Shown here: piece by piece, positions 24,868 through 39,395 of the stretch
How the letters are laid out: each line of letters begins with the position of its first letter
Position numbering within the stretch: position 1 is the stretch's first letter
NCBI RefSeq assembly: GCF_003002065.1
Contig: NZ_PVZG01000005.1
Span: 62,001-126,000 of the forward strand
From: Pseudosporangium ferrugineum
GTDB lineage: Bacteria; Actinomycetota; Actinomycetes; Mycobacteriales; Micromonosporaceae
Length of the DNA stretch: 64,000 bases
Reading direction: 5' to 3'
Position numbers and translations under genes: made by a program
Notes under the pieces: generated by a model
The model's input: the letters and a program-made list of their open reading frames with translations, nothing else
Told to the model about the DNA's origin: nothing
Databases searched by the model: none

Positions 24868-25977
24868 GTGCATTCATCCTTCAGGCCACCCCGCCAGGTC
24901 AAAATCGGTGACGCGGCGGCCTTCGCCGGCAGCACCCCCCGGGCGATCCGCCACTACCACGAGATCGGCCTGCTCCCCGAGCCCGAGCGGGGCACCGACG
25001 ACCGCCGCCGCTACGGCTACGAGGACCTGATCCGCCTCCTGTGGATCCGCAAGATGGCCGACGCCGGCATCGCCCTGGACGACATCCGCGACGCCTTCAC
25101 CACCGCGTCTCCCACCACCACAGCTCCCACCCGCGCCACTCCCACCACCGCCGCTCCCACCGGCACGGCTCCCATCACCCCGACTCCCACCACCCCGACC
25201 CTCACCACCCCGACCCTCACCACCGCGGCTGTCACCACCACTCCCACCGGCGCGACTCCCGCCGGCACGGCTTCAACCGGCAGCTCAGCCGGCGCGGGCA
25301 GCTCCGCCGACGCGGACAACTCCGCCGACACGGATAGCTCCGCCGACACGGGAGCCGGGGACGACATCGCGGGAATCCTGGAGCGGGTGGAGCGAACCCT
25401 CGCCGAGCGGGAGGCGGAACTGCGCCGGCAACGGGCCGCCGTGCAGCGGATGCGCACCGAAGGCAGCCGGGTGGGCCTGCTCTCCGACTTCGTCACCGCA
25501 CGCCTCAAGAGCCTGCCCGAAGGCTCCCTGCGCCAGGGAGACCTGGACAGTCTGCTGGTCACCGAGCGGATCTTCGGCGCGCTCGGCGCGGCCGTCCACG
25601 CCACCCGCTTCATCGCCCTGGCCAGGCATCCCGCCCTGCGCCAGGAATCCGACCGCATCGATCAGGCCGAGGAAGCACTCGACGACAGCGTCGCCGTCGA
25701 TGATCCACGGGTGGCCCGGGTGGCCGCCGAGCGGCACGCCTTCGAGAGCGCCCTGGACACCGTCATCGAGGAGTCGGGCCTGGCCAAGGAGGACGACGCC
25801 CTCTTCGAAGCCTGGGACACTCTGCACCCGGCCGGGGACGAGGCCCCCGGCGGGCGGCAGATGAGCGCGTTCGAAGCCGCCGGCAAGATGCCCTACGACT
25901 TCTCCCCGGCCCGCCTGCGCTGCATGGAACTGGCCCTGGAGCTGTCCCTCCTGGACTCACCCGGCACCCGGCACTAG
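24868..25977 (+). CDS. MerR-family regulator with Thr/Pro-rich insertion
   Basis: 369 residues, against 120-280 for most MerR proteins. The winged-helix domain is at residues 10-80: KIGDAAAFAGSTPRAIRHYHEIGLLPEP and LIRLLWIRKMADAGIALDDI. The next 85 or so residues are a low-complexity run of Thr, Pro, Ala and later Ser/Asp/Gly (TPTTPTLTTPTLTTAAV and SADTDSSADTGAGDD) before a helical segment rich in Glu/Arg (LERVERTLAEREAELRRQRA), which is the usual dimerisation coiled coil. The insert therefore splits the DNA-binding domain from the coiled coil. The C-terminal 180 residues may bind an effector. GTG start with AGGAAAGG upstream. The stop overlaps the convergent kinase gene. Confidence 0.85.
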   Translation: MHSSFRPPRQVKIGDAAAFAGSTPRAIRHYHEIGLLPEPERGTDDRRRYGYEDLIRLLWIRKMADAGIALDDIRDAFTTASPTTTAPTRATPTTAAPTGTAPITPTPTTPTLTTPTLTTAAVTTTPTGATPAGTASTGSSAGAGSSADADNSADTDSSADTGAGDDIAGILERVERTLAEREAELRRQRAAVQRMRTEGSRVGLLSDFVTARLKSLPEGSLRQGDLDSLLVTERIFGALGAAVHATRFIALARHPALRQESDRIDQAEEALDDSVAVDDPRVARVAAERHAFESALDTVIEESGLAKEDDALFEAWDTLHPAGDEAPGGRQMSAFEAAGKMPYDFSPARLRCMELALELSLLDSPGTRH

Positions 25978-26933
25978 TCGAGCGCACCCCAGCGGGCGGT
26001 CAGCTCCTCTCGCGTCGGCATGGCCACCGCGCCACCGCGCCGCTCGCACACCAGCCCGGCCACCGCGAGCGCGAACGTCACGTACCGCTGCCAGCCCGCC
26101 AGGTCCGCCGGCATGCCCTCGCCGAGCAGGCGGTGGACCAGCGCCCCCATCACCGAGTCGCCCGCACCGGTAGCGTCGATCGCCGCCACGCTGGGCGCTG
26201 GCAGCATCGCCGAGCCGTCCGGCACCGCCACGAGGGCACCCTTGGCGCCGCAGGTCACGACGACCGCGCGGGCACCGAGACCGAGAATGCGGTCGGCTGC
26301 GGCCTCCGGAGTCGCGCCGCTCCACAGCACGTCGGCGTCCGCGGAGCTGAGCTTCACCAGGTCCGCGGTGGCGAAATAGTCCTCGACGAGCTCGCGCAGG
26401 GCGTTCACCGCGGCGACGTCGGGGAGCAGCTTCGGGCGTACGTTGGGATCGAAGACCCGCAGCGGACCCGGCACCGACCAGGCCGCCCGCGCCGCCGCCT
26501 GGAAAGGCTGGCGCATCAGGGCGATCGACCCGGCGTAGAGCACCGACGCGCCGGCGACCATCTCCTCGTCGACGTCGTCGGGGCGGACCAGGGAGTACGA
26601 CGGGGGCTCGCCGTAGAACTGGAACGTCGGCTCGGCACCCTCGAACGTGGTGACGGCCAGCGTGGTTGGCACGGACACCCGGGCGATCGACGTGGTGCCG
26701 ACCCCGGCCTCCCGGAGGAACGAGGCGATCCGGTCGGCGAGCGTGTCACTGCCGAGCGAACCGACATAACGCACGTCCGCGCCGAGCCGGGTGGCCCCGA
26801 CGGCCACGTTCAACGGCGCGCCGCCGATCGCCTGACGGTAGATCAGCTCCCCGTCACGCTCGGTCTCGAGCAGGTCGACGAGCGCCTCGCCGAGCACCAC
26901 CGCGTAGCCCGAGCCGCGTCCCTCGTCGCCCAT
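25974..26933 (-). CDS. PfkB-family carbohydrate kinase (fructokinase-like)
   Basis: 319 residues from the ATG at 26933, which has GGGAAGGGA upstream; an in-frame GTG at 27005 is less likely. It belongs to the ribokinase/PfkB fold: GEALVDLLETERDG and IGGAPLNVAVGATRLGADVRYVGSLGSDTLADRI at the N-terminus, and the C-terminal signature IDATGAGDSVMGALVHRLL with the catalytic Asp and anion hole GAGD. The family phosphorylates sugars such as fructose with ATP in the cytoplasm; the exact sugar cannot be decided from motifs. No sugar transporter is adjacent. It is divergent from the SodC-like gene. Confidence 0.88.
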   Translation of the reverse strand: MGDEGRGSGYAVVLGEALVDLLETERDGELIYRQAIGGAPLNVAVGATRLGADVRYVGSLGSDTLADRIASFLREAGVGTTSIARVSVPTTLAVTTFEGAEPTFQFYGEPPSYSLVRPDDVDEEMVAGASVLYAGSIALMRQPFQAAARAAWSVPGPLRVFDPNVRPKLLPDVAAVNALRELVEDYFATADLVKLSSADADVLWSGATPEAAADRILGLGARAVVVTCGAKGALVAVPDGSAMLPAPSVAAIDATGAGDSVMGALVHRLLGEGMPADLAGWQRYVTFALAVAGLVCERRGGAVAMPTREELTARWGALD

Positions 26934-27030
26934 GCCGTCCCTTCCCGTAGCAGTCCCGCCGCAAGCCTTCCGCTCGCCGCGCGAGAAAGCTAGCACCTCT
27001 CCCACCCGCGCCCGTTTTGCACGTGTTTGA

Positions 27031-27036
27031 CATAAT
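27031..27036 (+). promoter_or_regulatory. -10 box CATAAT before the SodC-like gene
   Basis: CATAAT ends 7 nt before the ATG at 27044, so a transcript would start at or next to the start codon. No Shine-Dalgarno sequence is present. Confidence 0.45.
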
Positions 27037-27043
27037 TCGTCAC

Positions 27044-27718
27044 ATGCGCCGTACCCTGCCGCTCCTGCTCGCCGCCGTGGCCGCCCTGACCGGTTGCGCC
27101 GGCTCCGACGGCACCGGCACCCCGCGCCTCACCGCCCAGCCGCCACCGCCCGCCACCCCGTGGATCATCACCAGCGGCATCCCCGACCCGGACGCCTCCC
27201 CCAGCGCCTCGATCCCCGCGTCCGGCGAGGCCCCGCTGACGGTCGGCACGGCTTCGGGCACCTTCCAGCCCGCCCCCGAAGGCACCCAGGCGATCACCTA
27301 CAACTCGGCGGTGGTCCCGCCGGGCGCGACGGCCCAGGTCACGATCACCACCACGAACCAGGGCATCCGGGTACGGCTGGCAGTAACGAAACTGGTGGCG
27401 AGGCGGGCGTACGGTGCCCACCTGCACTCCATGTCCTGCACCTCGGTGCCCGATGACGCCGGCCCGCACTACCAGCACCGCACCGACCCCTCGAAGCCCT
27501 CGGTCGATCCGGCCTACGCCAACCCGCGCAACGAGGTCTGGCTCGACTTCACCACCGACCCCCGGGGCGCGGCAACCGTCGCGTCCGTCCAGAACTGGAC
27601 CCTCGATCCCGTACGCCCACCGCGTTCATTGGTCCTCCACTCGGAGCTCACCCGTACAGATCCAGGAAAGGCCGGAACCGCAGGTCCGCGCGTCGCCTGC
27701 CTCACCTTGCGCGGCTGA
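27044..27718 (+). CDS. SodC-like lipoprotein (Cu/Zn superoxide dismutase family)
   Basis: 224 residues. The signal peptide ends in the lipobox ALTGC, so the mature protein should sit on the outer face of the membrane. After a Pro-rich linker comes the SodC fold: YGAHLHSMSCTS with two of the copper histidines, GPHYQHR with bridging and zinc histidines, NEVWLDFTTDPRG with the zinc Asp, SLVLHSEL with a further His, and TAGPRVACLTL with the disulfide Cys. The usual active-site loop Arg is not obvious, so activity is likely but not certain. It would remove superoxide outside the cell. The ATG at 27044 is favoured over 27017 by the lipoprotein signal and the -10 spacing. Confidence 0.82.
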   Translation: MRRTLPLLLAAVAALTGCAGSDGTGTPRLTAQPPPPATPWIITSGIPDPDASPSASIPASGEAPLTVGTASGTFQPAPEGTQAITYNSAVVPPGATAQVTITTTNQGIRVRLAVTKLVARRAYGAHLHSMSCTSVPDDAGPHYQHRTDPSKPSVDPAYANPRNEVWLDFTTDPRGAATVASVQNWTLDPVRPPRSLVLHSELTRTDPGKAGTAGPRVACLTLRG

Positions 27719-27891
27719 CCCGTCCGCGCCCGCCGTTGACCCCATGCTCCTCGCCCTGCCCGGCGGGCCCTAACCGGAGGGCCGTGGCGTTGGTCACCCC
27801 GATCGGCCTTCATCCGGCGCCTTCCGAGCGCGATTTTCGTCGGTGCCTCGCGGTAACGTCAGGACGCAACACAGCGAACGGGAGGGTCACC

Positions 27892-29355
27892 ATGGCCGAG
27901 CAGGACGGCACGACGGCGAAGACGGAGTCGCACGACCCCGACTTCCCCGAGGCGTTTCTGACCTTCATGCGCAGCGGCTGGCGCGAGGACGGGCTGGACG
28001 TCTCCGCCCGGCCCGAGGTGCCCAACTACGCCAAGCGGCGCGCCGCGATCTCCGACGCCTTCCCCGGCGAGACGCTGATCATCCCGACCGGCAACGAGAA
28101 GGTCCGCGCCAACGACACCGAATACCCGTTCCGGCCGGGCAGCGACTTCGTCTACCTGACCGGCGACAGCGACCCCGACGGCGTGCTCATCCTGCGCCCG
28201 ACCGGTTCCGGTCACGACGCGGTGCTCTACACGCACGACCGCAACTCCCGGGAGACCGACGCGTTCTTCCGCAGCCGCAACGGCGAGCTCTGGGTCGGGC
28301 GCCGGCACACCCTCGGCGAGAAGTCCACCGAGCTGGGCATCGAGACGGCTCCCTACGGCGAGCTCGGCCGCGCCCTGGCCGACTGCGCGCCGGCCCGCAC
28401 CCGGGTGCTGCGCGGGCTGGACCCGGCGGTCGACCGGGCGATCCTCGCCTACGACCCCGACCCCGGCGTCCGCCGCGACCGCACCCTCGCCGGCGTGATC
28501 TCCGAGCTGAAGCTGGTCAAGGACGAGTGGGAGATCGCCCAGCTCCAGGAGGCGATCGACGCGACCGTCCGCGGCTTCGAGGACGTCGCCCGCGTCCTGC
28601 CCGCCGACCGCGGCGTCAAGGAGCGCCTGCTCGACGGCATCTTCGCGCTCCGCGCCCGCACCGACGGCAACGACGTCGGCTACGGCAGCATCGTGGGCGC
28701 CGGCGCCCACGCCACGATCCTGCACTGGGTCCGCAACACCGGCGTCACCAAGCCCGGCGAGCTCCTCCTGATGGACATGGGCGTCGAGGCCCGCTCCTTC
28801 TACACCGCCGACGTGACCCGCACGATCCCCGTCTCCGGCACCTTCACCCCCCTCCAGCGCCAGGTGTACGACATCGTCCACGCCTCCCAGCAGGCCGGCA
28901 TGGACGCGATCCGCCCCGGCGTCAAGTTCCACGACATCCACCTGGTCTGCATGCGCGTCCTCGCCGAGGGCCTCAACGACCTCGGCCTCCTCCCGGTCAG
29001 CGTCGACGAGGCCATGACCGAGCAGTCCACCGTGTACCGCCGCTGGACCCTCCACGGCTTCGGCCACATGCTGGGCATCGACGTCCACGACTGCTCCGCG
29101 GCCCGCAAGGAGAACTACCGCGACGGCGACCTCCGCGAGGGCTACGTCCTCACCGTCGAACCGGGCCTCTACTTCCAGCCCGAAGACGACCTCGTCCCCG
29201 AAGAACTCCGCGGCCTCGGCATCCGCATCGAAGACGACGTCCTCGTCACCAAGGACGGCTGCAAGAACCTCTCCTCCGGCCTCCCCCGCTCCTCCACCGA
29301 CGTCGAAACCTGGCTGGCGTCCCAACGAGAAGCCGGCCCCCGCCTCCCCGACTAA
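27892..29355 (+). CDS. pepP: Xaa-Pro aminopeptidase (aminopeptidase P, M24B)
   Basis: 487 residues, the usual size of bacterial aminopeptidase P. The N-terminal regulatory domain includes NYAKRRAAISDAFPGETLIIPTGNE. The C-terminal pita-bread domain has all five metal ligands: Asp in LLMDMGVEARSFYTADVTRT (two Asp), His in GFGHMLGIDVHD, Glu in TVEPGLYF and Glu in GIRIEDDVLV. It removes the N-terminal residue from peptides with proline in second position, using two Mn2+ ions, in the cytoplasm. The ATG at 27892 has GGGAGG 7 nt upstream. It is followed by 900 bp without a gene. Confidence 0.95.
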   Translation: MAEQDGTTAKTESHDPDFPEAFLTFMRSGWREDGLDVSARPEVPNYAKRRAAISDAFPGETLIIPTGNEKVRANDTEYPFRPGSDFVYLTGDSDPDGVLILRPTGSGHDAVLYTHDRNSRETDAFFRSRNGELWVGRRHTLGEKSTELGIETAPYGELGRALADCAPARTRVLRGLDPAVDRAILAYDPDPGVRRDRTLAGVISELKLVKDEWEIAQLQEAIDATVRGFEDVARVLPADRGVKERLLDGIFALRARTDGNDVGYGSIVGAGAHATILHWVRNTGVTKPGELLLMDMGVEARSFYTADVTRTIPVSGTFTPLQRQVYDIVHASQQAGMDAIRPGVKFHDIHLVCMRVLAEGLNDLGLLPVSVDEAMTEQSTVYRRWTLHGFGHMLGIDVHDCSAARKENYRDGDLREGYVLTVEPGLYFQPEDDLVPEELRGLGIRIEDDVLVTKDGCKNLSSGLPRSSTDVETWLASQREAGPRLPD

Positions 29356-29600
29356 CCCCACCCAACCCCCGGCCACCCTGGCCGCCTCGGAGGCCCCGGC
29401 CACTCCGGCCATTCCGGCCGCCCCGGCTACCCGGTCACTCCGACCGCCTCGGACGCCCCCGAGGCGGTCCCACTGCCGGTCCACCCCAACCACCCGGGCC
29501 ACCAGCAGCCCAACCGCAAGCACTCCAACCGGCCGCCCACCGAGCCGGCCCGCCGCCTGCCCCCACTACCAGTGGCCTCACGAATTGGCGCCGCACTACC

Positions 29601-29700
29601 GGTAGCCCCACGAACGCCGACGGCCCACGCCCGTGGTCGCACGAACACCGACGGCCCCACACCCGTGGTCGCACGAACACCGACGGCCCCACGCCGGTAG
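29601..29700. repeat. 32-34-bp tandem repeat, three copies
   Basis: Three consecutive units beginning at 29601, 29635 and 29667, each close to GGTCGCACGAACACCGACGG followed by CCCCACACCCGT. The second and third copies differ at only a few bases. Confidence 0.85.
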
Positions 29701-30129
29701 CCGCACGCCCGCTGGCCCCGCCGCGGTGGCCGCGACCGCTCCTGCGGCCCGCCTATCAGCCCACCCCACCGTGGGGCCATAGCCAGTCCCGCGTCTGCCA
29801 CGCTGGCCGCACCGCCCGGGGCGCACGGCTCCGACCGCCTGCCCGCCACCAGCTCACCACGCGGGATGCAACGAGCCCCGTCGCCGGCCCACCACCCCGG
29901 GACACGCGCCTCGCTCATCAGCGACGACGCCCTCGAAGACCTCGGCGCCAGCGACAAGGTGGCAGCAACCAAGACATCGGCAGCTGAAGCGCCATCAGCT
30001 GAACAGCAGGTAGCTCAAGCGCCGAAGCCAGAACGCCGGCAGCCAGGACGCCGGCAGCTCAACGCTGGCAGGTCGAAGGCCGGACAGCTCGACACTAGCA
30101 GCTGAAATGTCCGCGGCCGCGATGTCGGC

Positions 30130-30255
30130 GGCTGGGACGTCGAGGGCTGGGACGTCGAGGGCTGGGACGTCGAGGGCTCGGGACGTCGGCAGGCGGCTGA
30201 GACATCGAGGGCTGAGACGTCAAGAGCTGAGACGTCGGCGGCTGGGACGTCGACG
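30130..30255. repeat. 15-bp minisatellite
   Basis: GGCTGGGACGTCGAG occurs exactly at 30130-30144, 30145-30159 and 30160-30174, followed by diverged copies (GGCTGAGACATCGAG, GGCTGAGACGTCAAG, AGCTGAGACGTCGGC) as far as 30255, directly against the 3' end of the lipoprotein gene. Confidence 0.9.
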
Positions 30256-30259
30256 GCGG

Positions 30260-30727
30260 TCAGGCTTTCGGGGTGTAGTCCGTGATGTGGAAGCAGGTGT
30301 TGTCGGCGTTGTCGCCTGTTTCCGAGACGTCGAAGGCGACCTCGAGCGGGTGGCCGTCGAGGGGGTCGGCGCGGGTGGATGTGCGGCCGCCGTCCTCGGC
30401 TGCGGTGTCGGCCAGTTGGAGGAGGCCGGCGAGGGTTGGTACCTCGATCTCCTCCTCACCGATGATTTTGCGGCCGTCGATGCGGTCGGCGGCCGACACC
30501 TTGCGATTCGTCACGGTGACGCGGTAGGTGCCGAGTGACGATTTTCCCTCGCAGCGGCGTTCCAGCACGAACGTGTAGTCGGACGGTTCGGTCCAGGTGG
30601 GCGGCGAGGCGACCGTCGACGGGCCCGGCTGCGGGTTCCGGTCCGGCGAGGACGAGGTGCAGCCACCGGCGAGCAGCAGCAGTAGCGCTCCGGCGAGCGG
30701 CAACGATCGCAATTCCCGACTCCCCAC
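30260..30727 (-). CDS. DUF6174-like lipoprotein
   Basis: 155 residues from the GTG at 30727. The signal peptide SLPLAGALLLLLAGGC has a lipobox cysteine near residue 23, so the protein should be anchored outside the membrane. The mature part shows SDYTFVLERRCE, GTYRVTVTNRKVSAADRIDG and, near the end, HPLEVAFDVSETGDNADNTCFHITDY, which resembles DUF6174 family proteins, small exported proteins of unknown function with a conserved Cys pair. An in-frame ATG at 30760 with GAGG close by and a TTG at about 30712 are alternative starts. A 15-bp minisatellite abuts the 3' end. Confidence 0.7.
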   Translation of the reverse strand: MGSRELRSLPLAGALLLLLAGGCTSSSPDRNPQPGPSTVASPPTWTEPSDYTFVLERRCEGKSSLGTYRVTVTNRKVSAADRIDGRKIIGEEEIEVPTLAGLLQLADTAAEDGGRTSTRADPLDGHPLEVAFDVSETGDNADNTCFHITDYTPKA

Positions 30728-30760
30728 ACTCGGTCGCGGCCACGACGGCCGGCAGCACAT

Positions 30761-31197
30761 GTTCCTCGATGTGCGGAAGCCGTTCAACCCGAGGGGCGGC
30801 CGGGCCCACGCACGAAGGAGCGAGCGGAGACCGGCGACGCTCGCGGCGCCGCCACTCGCGCGGAGAGGGCAACCGGGCCGGCGCCACCCGCGCGCAAGGA
30901 AACCGGCCGGAACCCGCCGGCCGCCGCACCGCACGAGGAAAACGGCCGGGAGCCCGCCCGGCGCCGCCGTCGTGCGCCGGAACCGACCGGGAGGGACGCG
31001 GCGCAGCGCAGGAAACGGCGGAAAATGGCGGGGAGGGCGTCCGGCCACGCGTGCGGAAACGGCCGGAGACTCGGGCGAGGCCCGCCCGCGAAGCCGCCGC
31101 CCGCGCGCGGAAGGACGACCCGTTTCGATCCCTGTCGCGCTCGCGACAGCCGGCCCGCCGCCCGCGCGCGGAAGGACGGCCCGGGGAGGGCCGGGGA
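30761..31197. other. Gene-free GC-rich region
   Basis: 437 bp with no convincing gene on either strand. It holds a 22-bp direct repeat, GCCGCCCGCGCGCGGAAGGA plus CG, at 31096-31117 and 31157-31178, enclosing a palindrome at 31132-31149. It separates the lipoprotein gene from the end of the pullulanase gene. Confidence 0.65.
31132..31149 (-). terminator. 8-bp-stem hairpin downstream of the pullulanase gene
   Basis: CTGTCGCG-CT-CGCGACAG is a perfect 8-bp inverted repeat with a 2-nt centre, 49 bp past the pullulanase stop. It may end that transcript. With only two central bases it could equally be a protein-binding palindrome. Confidence 0.45.
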
Positions 31198-34473
<3,276 letters not shown>

Positions 34474-34505
34474 CTGGCCATGATGGCACCGGGGTGTGTC
34501 ACTTT

Positions 34506-34895
34506 TCAGTGCGCCGCGATGACCGTGGTGATCCGCGGCCCGTCCACGTCCGCCCGGATCAGGTAGCGGTAGCGCTCGCCCGGGATCGCGTTGCCCTGGC
34601 TGTCGAGGTATTCCCACTCGACGGCGACGAGGGCCAGGGCGTCGCTGAGCCGCTGCACCTCGTGCAACTGGGCGTGGGCGGCGACGATCTGCTGCTCCCG
34701 GTACGCCGGGGCCGCCCCGAGGAAGGACAGCGCGACGGCCGCGGGCGAGGTGAACGTGAAGCTGTACGAGTCGGCGACCACCATGCCGGGCAGCGCGTAG
34801 CAGCCCGCCACTCCCGCGACGTCTCCCCGGGTCAGCGCGGAGCCGTACCGGTCGAAGAAGTCGGTGAGATCGTCGAGATCCGTGGGCGTCCGCAC
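34506..34895 (-). CDS. NTF2/SnoaL-like small protein
   Basis: 129 residues forming a single NTF2-like cone fold: LTDFFDRYGSALTRGDVAGVAGCYALPGMVVADS at the N-terminus, then VEWEYLDSQGNAIPGERYRYLIR near the end. The fold serves many roles, from enzymes to ligand-binding domains, and nothing here fixes one. The GTG at 34895 has GGAG 4 nt upstream. It is the gene directly before the pullulanase gene on the same strand (32 bp apart) and is divergent from aconitase. Confidence 0.75.
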   Translation of the reverse strand: MRTPTDLDDLTDFFDRYGSALTRGDVAGVAGCYALPGMVVADSYSFTFTSPAAVALSFLGAAPAYREQQIVAAHAQLHEVQRLSDALALVAVEWEYLDSQGNAIPGERYRYLIRADVDGPRITTVIAAH

Positions 34896-34964
34896 GGAAC
34901 TCCGTGTTCCCTGTGATCACGGGCGGTAAACCCGGGGGGCGGGTTGCAGCGAATAACAAGACGG

Positions 34965-35011
34965 ACGTACGGTTTAACGAAGACGTGAACCCTGAGTTAG
35001 GTACGCCTAAC
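34965..35011 (+). promoter_or_regulatory. Candidate operator region upstream of acnA
   Basis: Two elements precede aconitase. GGACGTACGG at 34963-34972 shares ACGTACGG with a palindrome in front of the AcnR-type regulator (41581-41592). A perfect inverted repeat GTTAGG-TACG-CCTAAC lies at 34996-35011, about 72 bp before the start codon. Either may be a regulator site; AcnR-type TetR repressors are known to control aconitase genes. The match to the known corynebacterial AcnR site is partial. Confidence 0.35.
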
Positions 35012-35083
35012 TGGCGGGCACCCGTCACCGGTGCGACAGACTGCTGAGGACTACTCACGGTCGCTGGGTGTGAAGGAGATGAC

Positions 35084-37855
<2,772 letters not shown>

Positions 37856-37868
37856 CGCGTACGCGCCA

Positions 37869-37899
37869 CGAACGCCCCGTCGACCCGGCGGGGCGTTCG
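37869..37899 (+). terminator. acnA terminator hairpin
   Basis: CGAACGCCCC at 37869-37878 pairs perfectly with GGGGCGTTCG at 37890-37899 around an 11-nt loop, starting 14 bp after the acnA stop. No T tract follows. Confidence 0.75.
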
Positions 37900-37928
37900 C
37901 CGTACGGCGGTACGGCACAATCACCGCC

Positions 37929-38663
37929 GTGACCCCCTCCTCGTGGCTCAGCAGGTATCGCGCCGGACAACGCCGGCAGGTGTGGCGGGAGCTGGCCGGG
38001 CTCGGCCCGGCCGTCCACGAGCGGCCGGACCTGGCGGACGAGGCCCAGCTCGTCTGCGACGAGATGGCACGCCGCGCCCGCCGGAACGTCGAAGTCCTCG
38101 CCGCACGGCTCACCGCCGCCGGATACCGGTTCCACACGAACGACGACGAGCAGCTCGCCGTGGCGCCCCACCTCGCGCCGACCCCGGGGGCCGAGGAGCA
38201 CGTCAGATGGCTCGAGGCCCGGTTCGGTCCCGTACCGATGACGCTGCGGTCCTGGATCCGGCTGGTCGGCGACGTCTGGCTGGTGGGCACCCACCCCCGA
38301 TGGCCCGGTTCCGGGTCCGGCGATCCGCTCGTCATCCAGCTGGAGGGCACGCACGACCCCGGCGAGTCGATCCGCGACTACTTCGACGGCGAACACGAGG
38401 AGTGGGAGGACTCCGGCTCCGGCCCGTTCGTGTTGCCGGTGGCCCCGGACCGGCTCCACAAGGCGAACACCAGCGGCGGCGACCCGTACGGCATCGTGCT
38501 GTCCGGCGCCGCCGACGGGGTGTTCGCCGCCGGCCGCCGGCGCCTGCCGTTCGTGTCGTACCTGAACCGCGTCTTCGCGCACGGCGGTTTCCCGCACCGC
38601 ACGTGGGCGAGACCCGCGGCGCGGATCAAGCGGGACCTCGCCCGCGACCTGCTGCCCCTCTGA
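37929..38663 (+). CDS. Conserved hypothetical protein
   Basis: 244 residues, soluble, family not recognised. The N-terminal half is basic and helical (SSWLSRYRAGQRRQVWRELA, MARRARRNVEVLAARLTAAGYRF). The centre has LRSWIRLVGDVWLVGTHPRW, and an acidic patch DYFDGEHEEWEDSGSG precedes LPVAPDRLHKANTSGGDPYG. The last part, PFVSYLNRVFAHGGFPH, may close a globular fold resembling SMI1/KNR4-type immunity proteins, but this is weak. The GTG start lies 7 nt after CACAAT, another leaderless-type arrangement. It follows the acnA terminator and is probably an independent gene. Confidence 0.65.
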   Translation: MTPSSWLSRYRAGQRRQVWRELAGLGPAVHERPDLADEAQLVCDEMARRARRNVEVLAARLTAAGYRFHTNDDEQLAVAPHLAPTPGAEEHVRWLEARFGPVPMTLRSWIRLVGDVWLVGTHPRWPGSGSGDPLVIQLEGTHDPGESIRDYFDGEHEEWEDSGSGPFVLPVAPDRLHKANTSGGDPYGIVLSGAADGVFAAGRRRLPFVSYLNRVFAHGGFPHRTWARPAARIKRDLARDLLPL

Positions 38664-38794
38664 GGGCGCCGACGGCCGGGTCGGACGACGGAGAAGCCGG
38701 GCTCCAGGCTCGCCCGCGACCTCGACCCCCGCCGCGGCGGCCACGTCCCGCCCATGCACGACGAGCCACCGCCGCCACCGCCACCGCCCGGAAG

Positions 38795-39322
38795 TCAGGA
38801 CCAGTGGGCCAGTTCCTCCTGGAACTCCTCGTCGTCGTCCTCCGGCGGCAGCGGCCCGATCCGCCACATGTCGAAGAGGAACTGCTCCTTGCCGTGCAAA
38901 CGCTCGACCGCCTCGCCGTCGCCGATCGCGCGGATGATCTCCTCGTGCGTCGACTCGCGGTCACGCCAGTGGGCGCGCAGGCCGTAGACCCCCGGCTCCG
39001 GCAGGCGGACGACCTCGGGGCTGCCCCCGGCGATCTCGTCAGCCACCATCTCCCCGGTGGGACAGTGCAGTTCCATCTCGTGCGTGCCGTCCCAGCCCGG
39101 CTCCGCGGACGCCGGACGGACGGCCCAGACCCGGACGGTCAGCCGGGCACGATCCGACATCGCCTGCGCCACCACCTGGTAGGTGGACGCGCCGACCACC
39201 GTCCGGCGCGAGGCCTGTCGTGCCCCGTCGTCGTCGCCGGCGTCGCACCAGCGGTCGCGGAAGGTGAACATGCCGTAGTTGATCGAGAGCAGGAGGGCGC
39301 CGTGAGCGACGGGTCCGGTCAT
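38795..39322 (-). CDS. Hypothetical protein
   Basis: 175 residues, no recognised family, no signal peptide or membrane segment. It begins MTGPVAHGALLLSINYGMFTFRDRW and has a regular alternation typical of a beta-rich fold, with RLTVRVWAVRPASAEPGWDG and VVRLPEPGVYGLRAHWRDRE. The C-terminus is acidic (PLPPEDDDEEFQEELAHWS). It is convergent with the preceding hypothetical gene and divergent from the DUF2630 gene (73 bp). Confidence 0.6.
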   Translation of the reverse strand: MTGPVAHGALLLSINYGMFTFRDRWCDAGDDDGARQASRRTVVGASTYQVVAQAMSDRARLTVRVWAVRPASAEPGWDGTHEMELHCPTGEMVADEIAGGSPEVVRLPEPGVYGLRAHWRDRESTHEEIIRAIGDGEAVERLHGKEQFLFDMWRIGPLPPEDDDEEFQEELAHWS

Positions 39323-39395
39323 GCGGCGATCCTGCCGCGCGGGTACGACGATTTCTCCGCCGATCTCGCCGGGTGCGGCGGGCTAGGCTCTGGCC

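Larger units (their letters stand above)
29356..30259. other. 904-bp gene-free, repeat-rich region
   Basis: No credible gene here: reading frames are open only because of GC bias and give Pro/Arg- or Ala/Ser-rich low-complexity products. The region contains imperfect runs of CCGGCC/CACTCCGG type (29380-29470), a 32-33-bp repeat (29601-29700) and a run of GCAGCTGAA-like and GACGTCGAG-like units (29975-30255). It separates pepP from the convergent lipoprotein gene. Confidence 0.7.

Noticed and set aside
29866..30105. 79-residue frame rich in Ala, Gln and Pro
   Set aside because: Built from degenerate GCAGCTGAA-like repeats, no ribosome-binding site and no fold-like pattern.
30107..30538. Open frame with repeated GTSRA units
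   Set aside because: It is only the 15-bp minisatellite read in frame and then the antisense of the lipoprotein gene.
34996..35011. DtxR/IdeR iron box before acnA
   Set aside because: TTAGG and CCTAA half-sites are present, but the 4-nt spacing is far from the 9-nt spacing of the 19-bp iron box.
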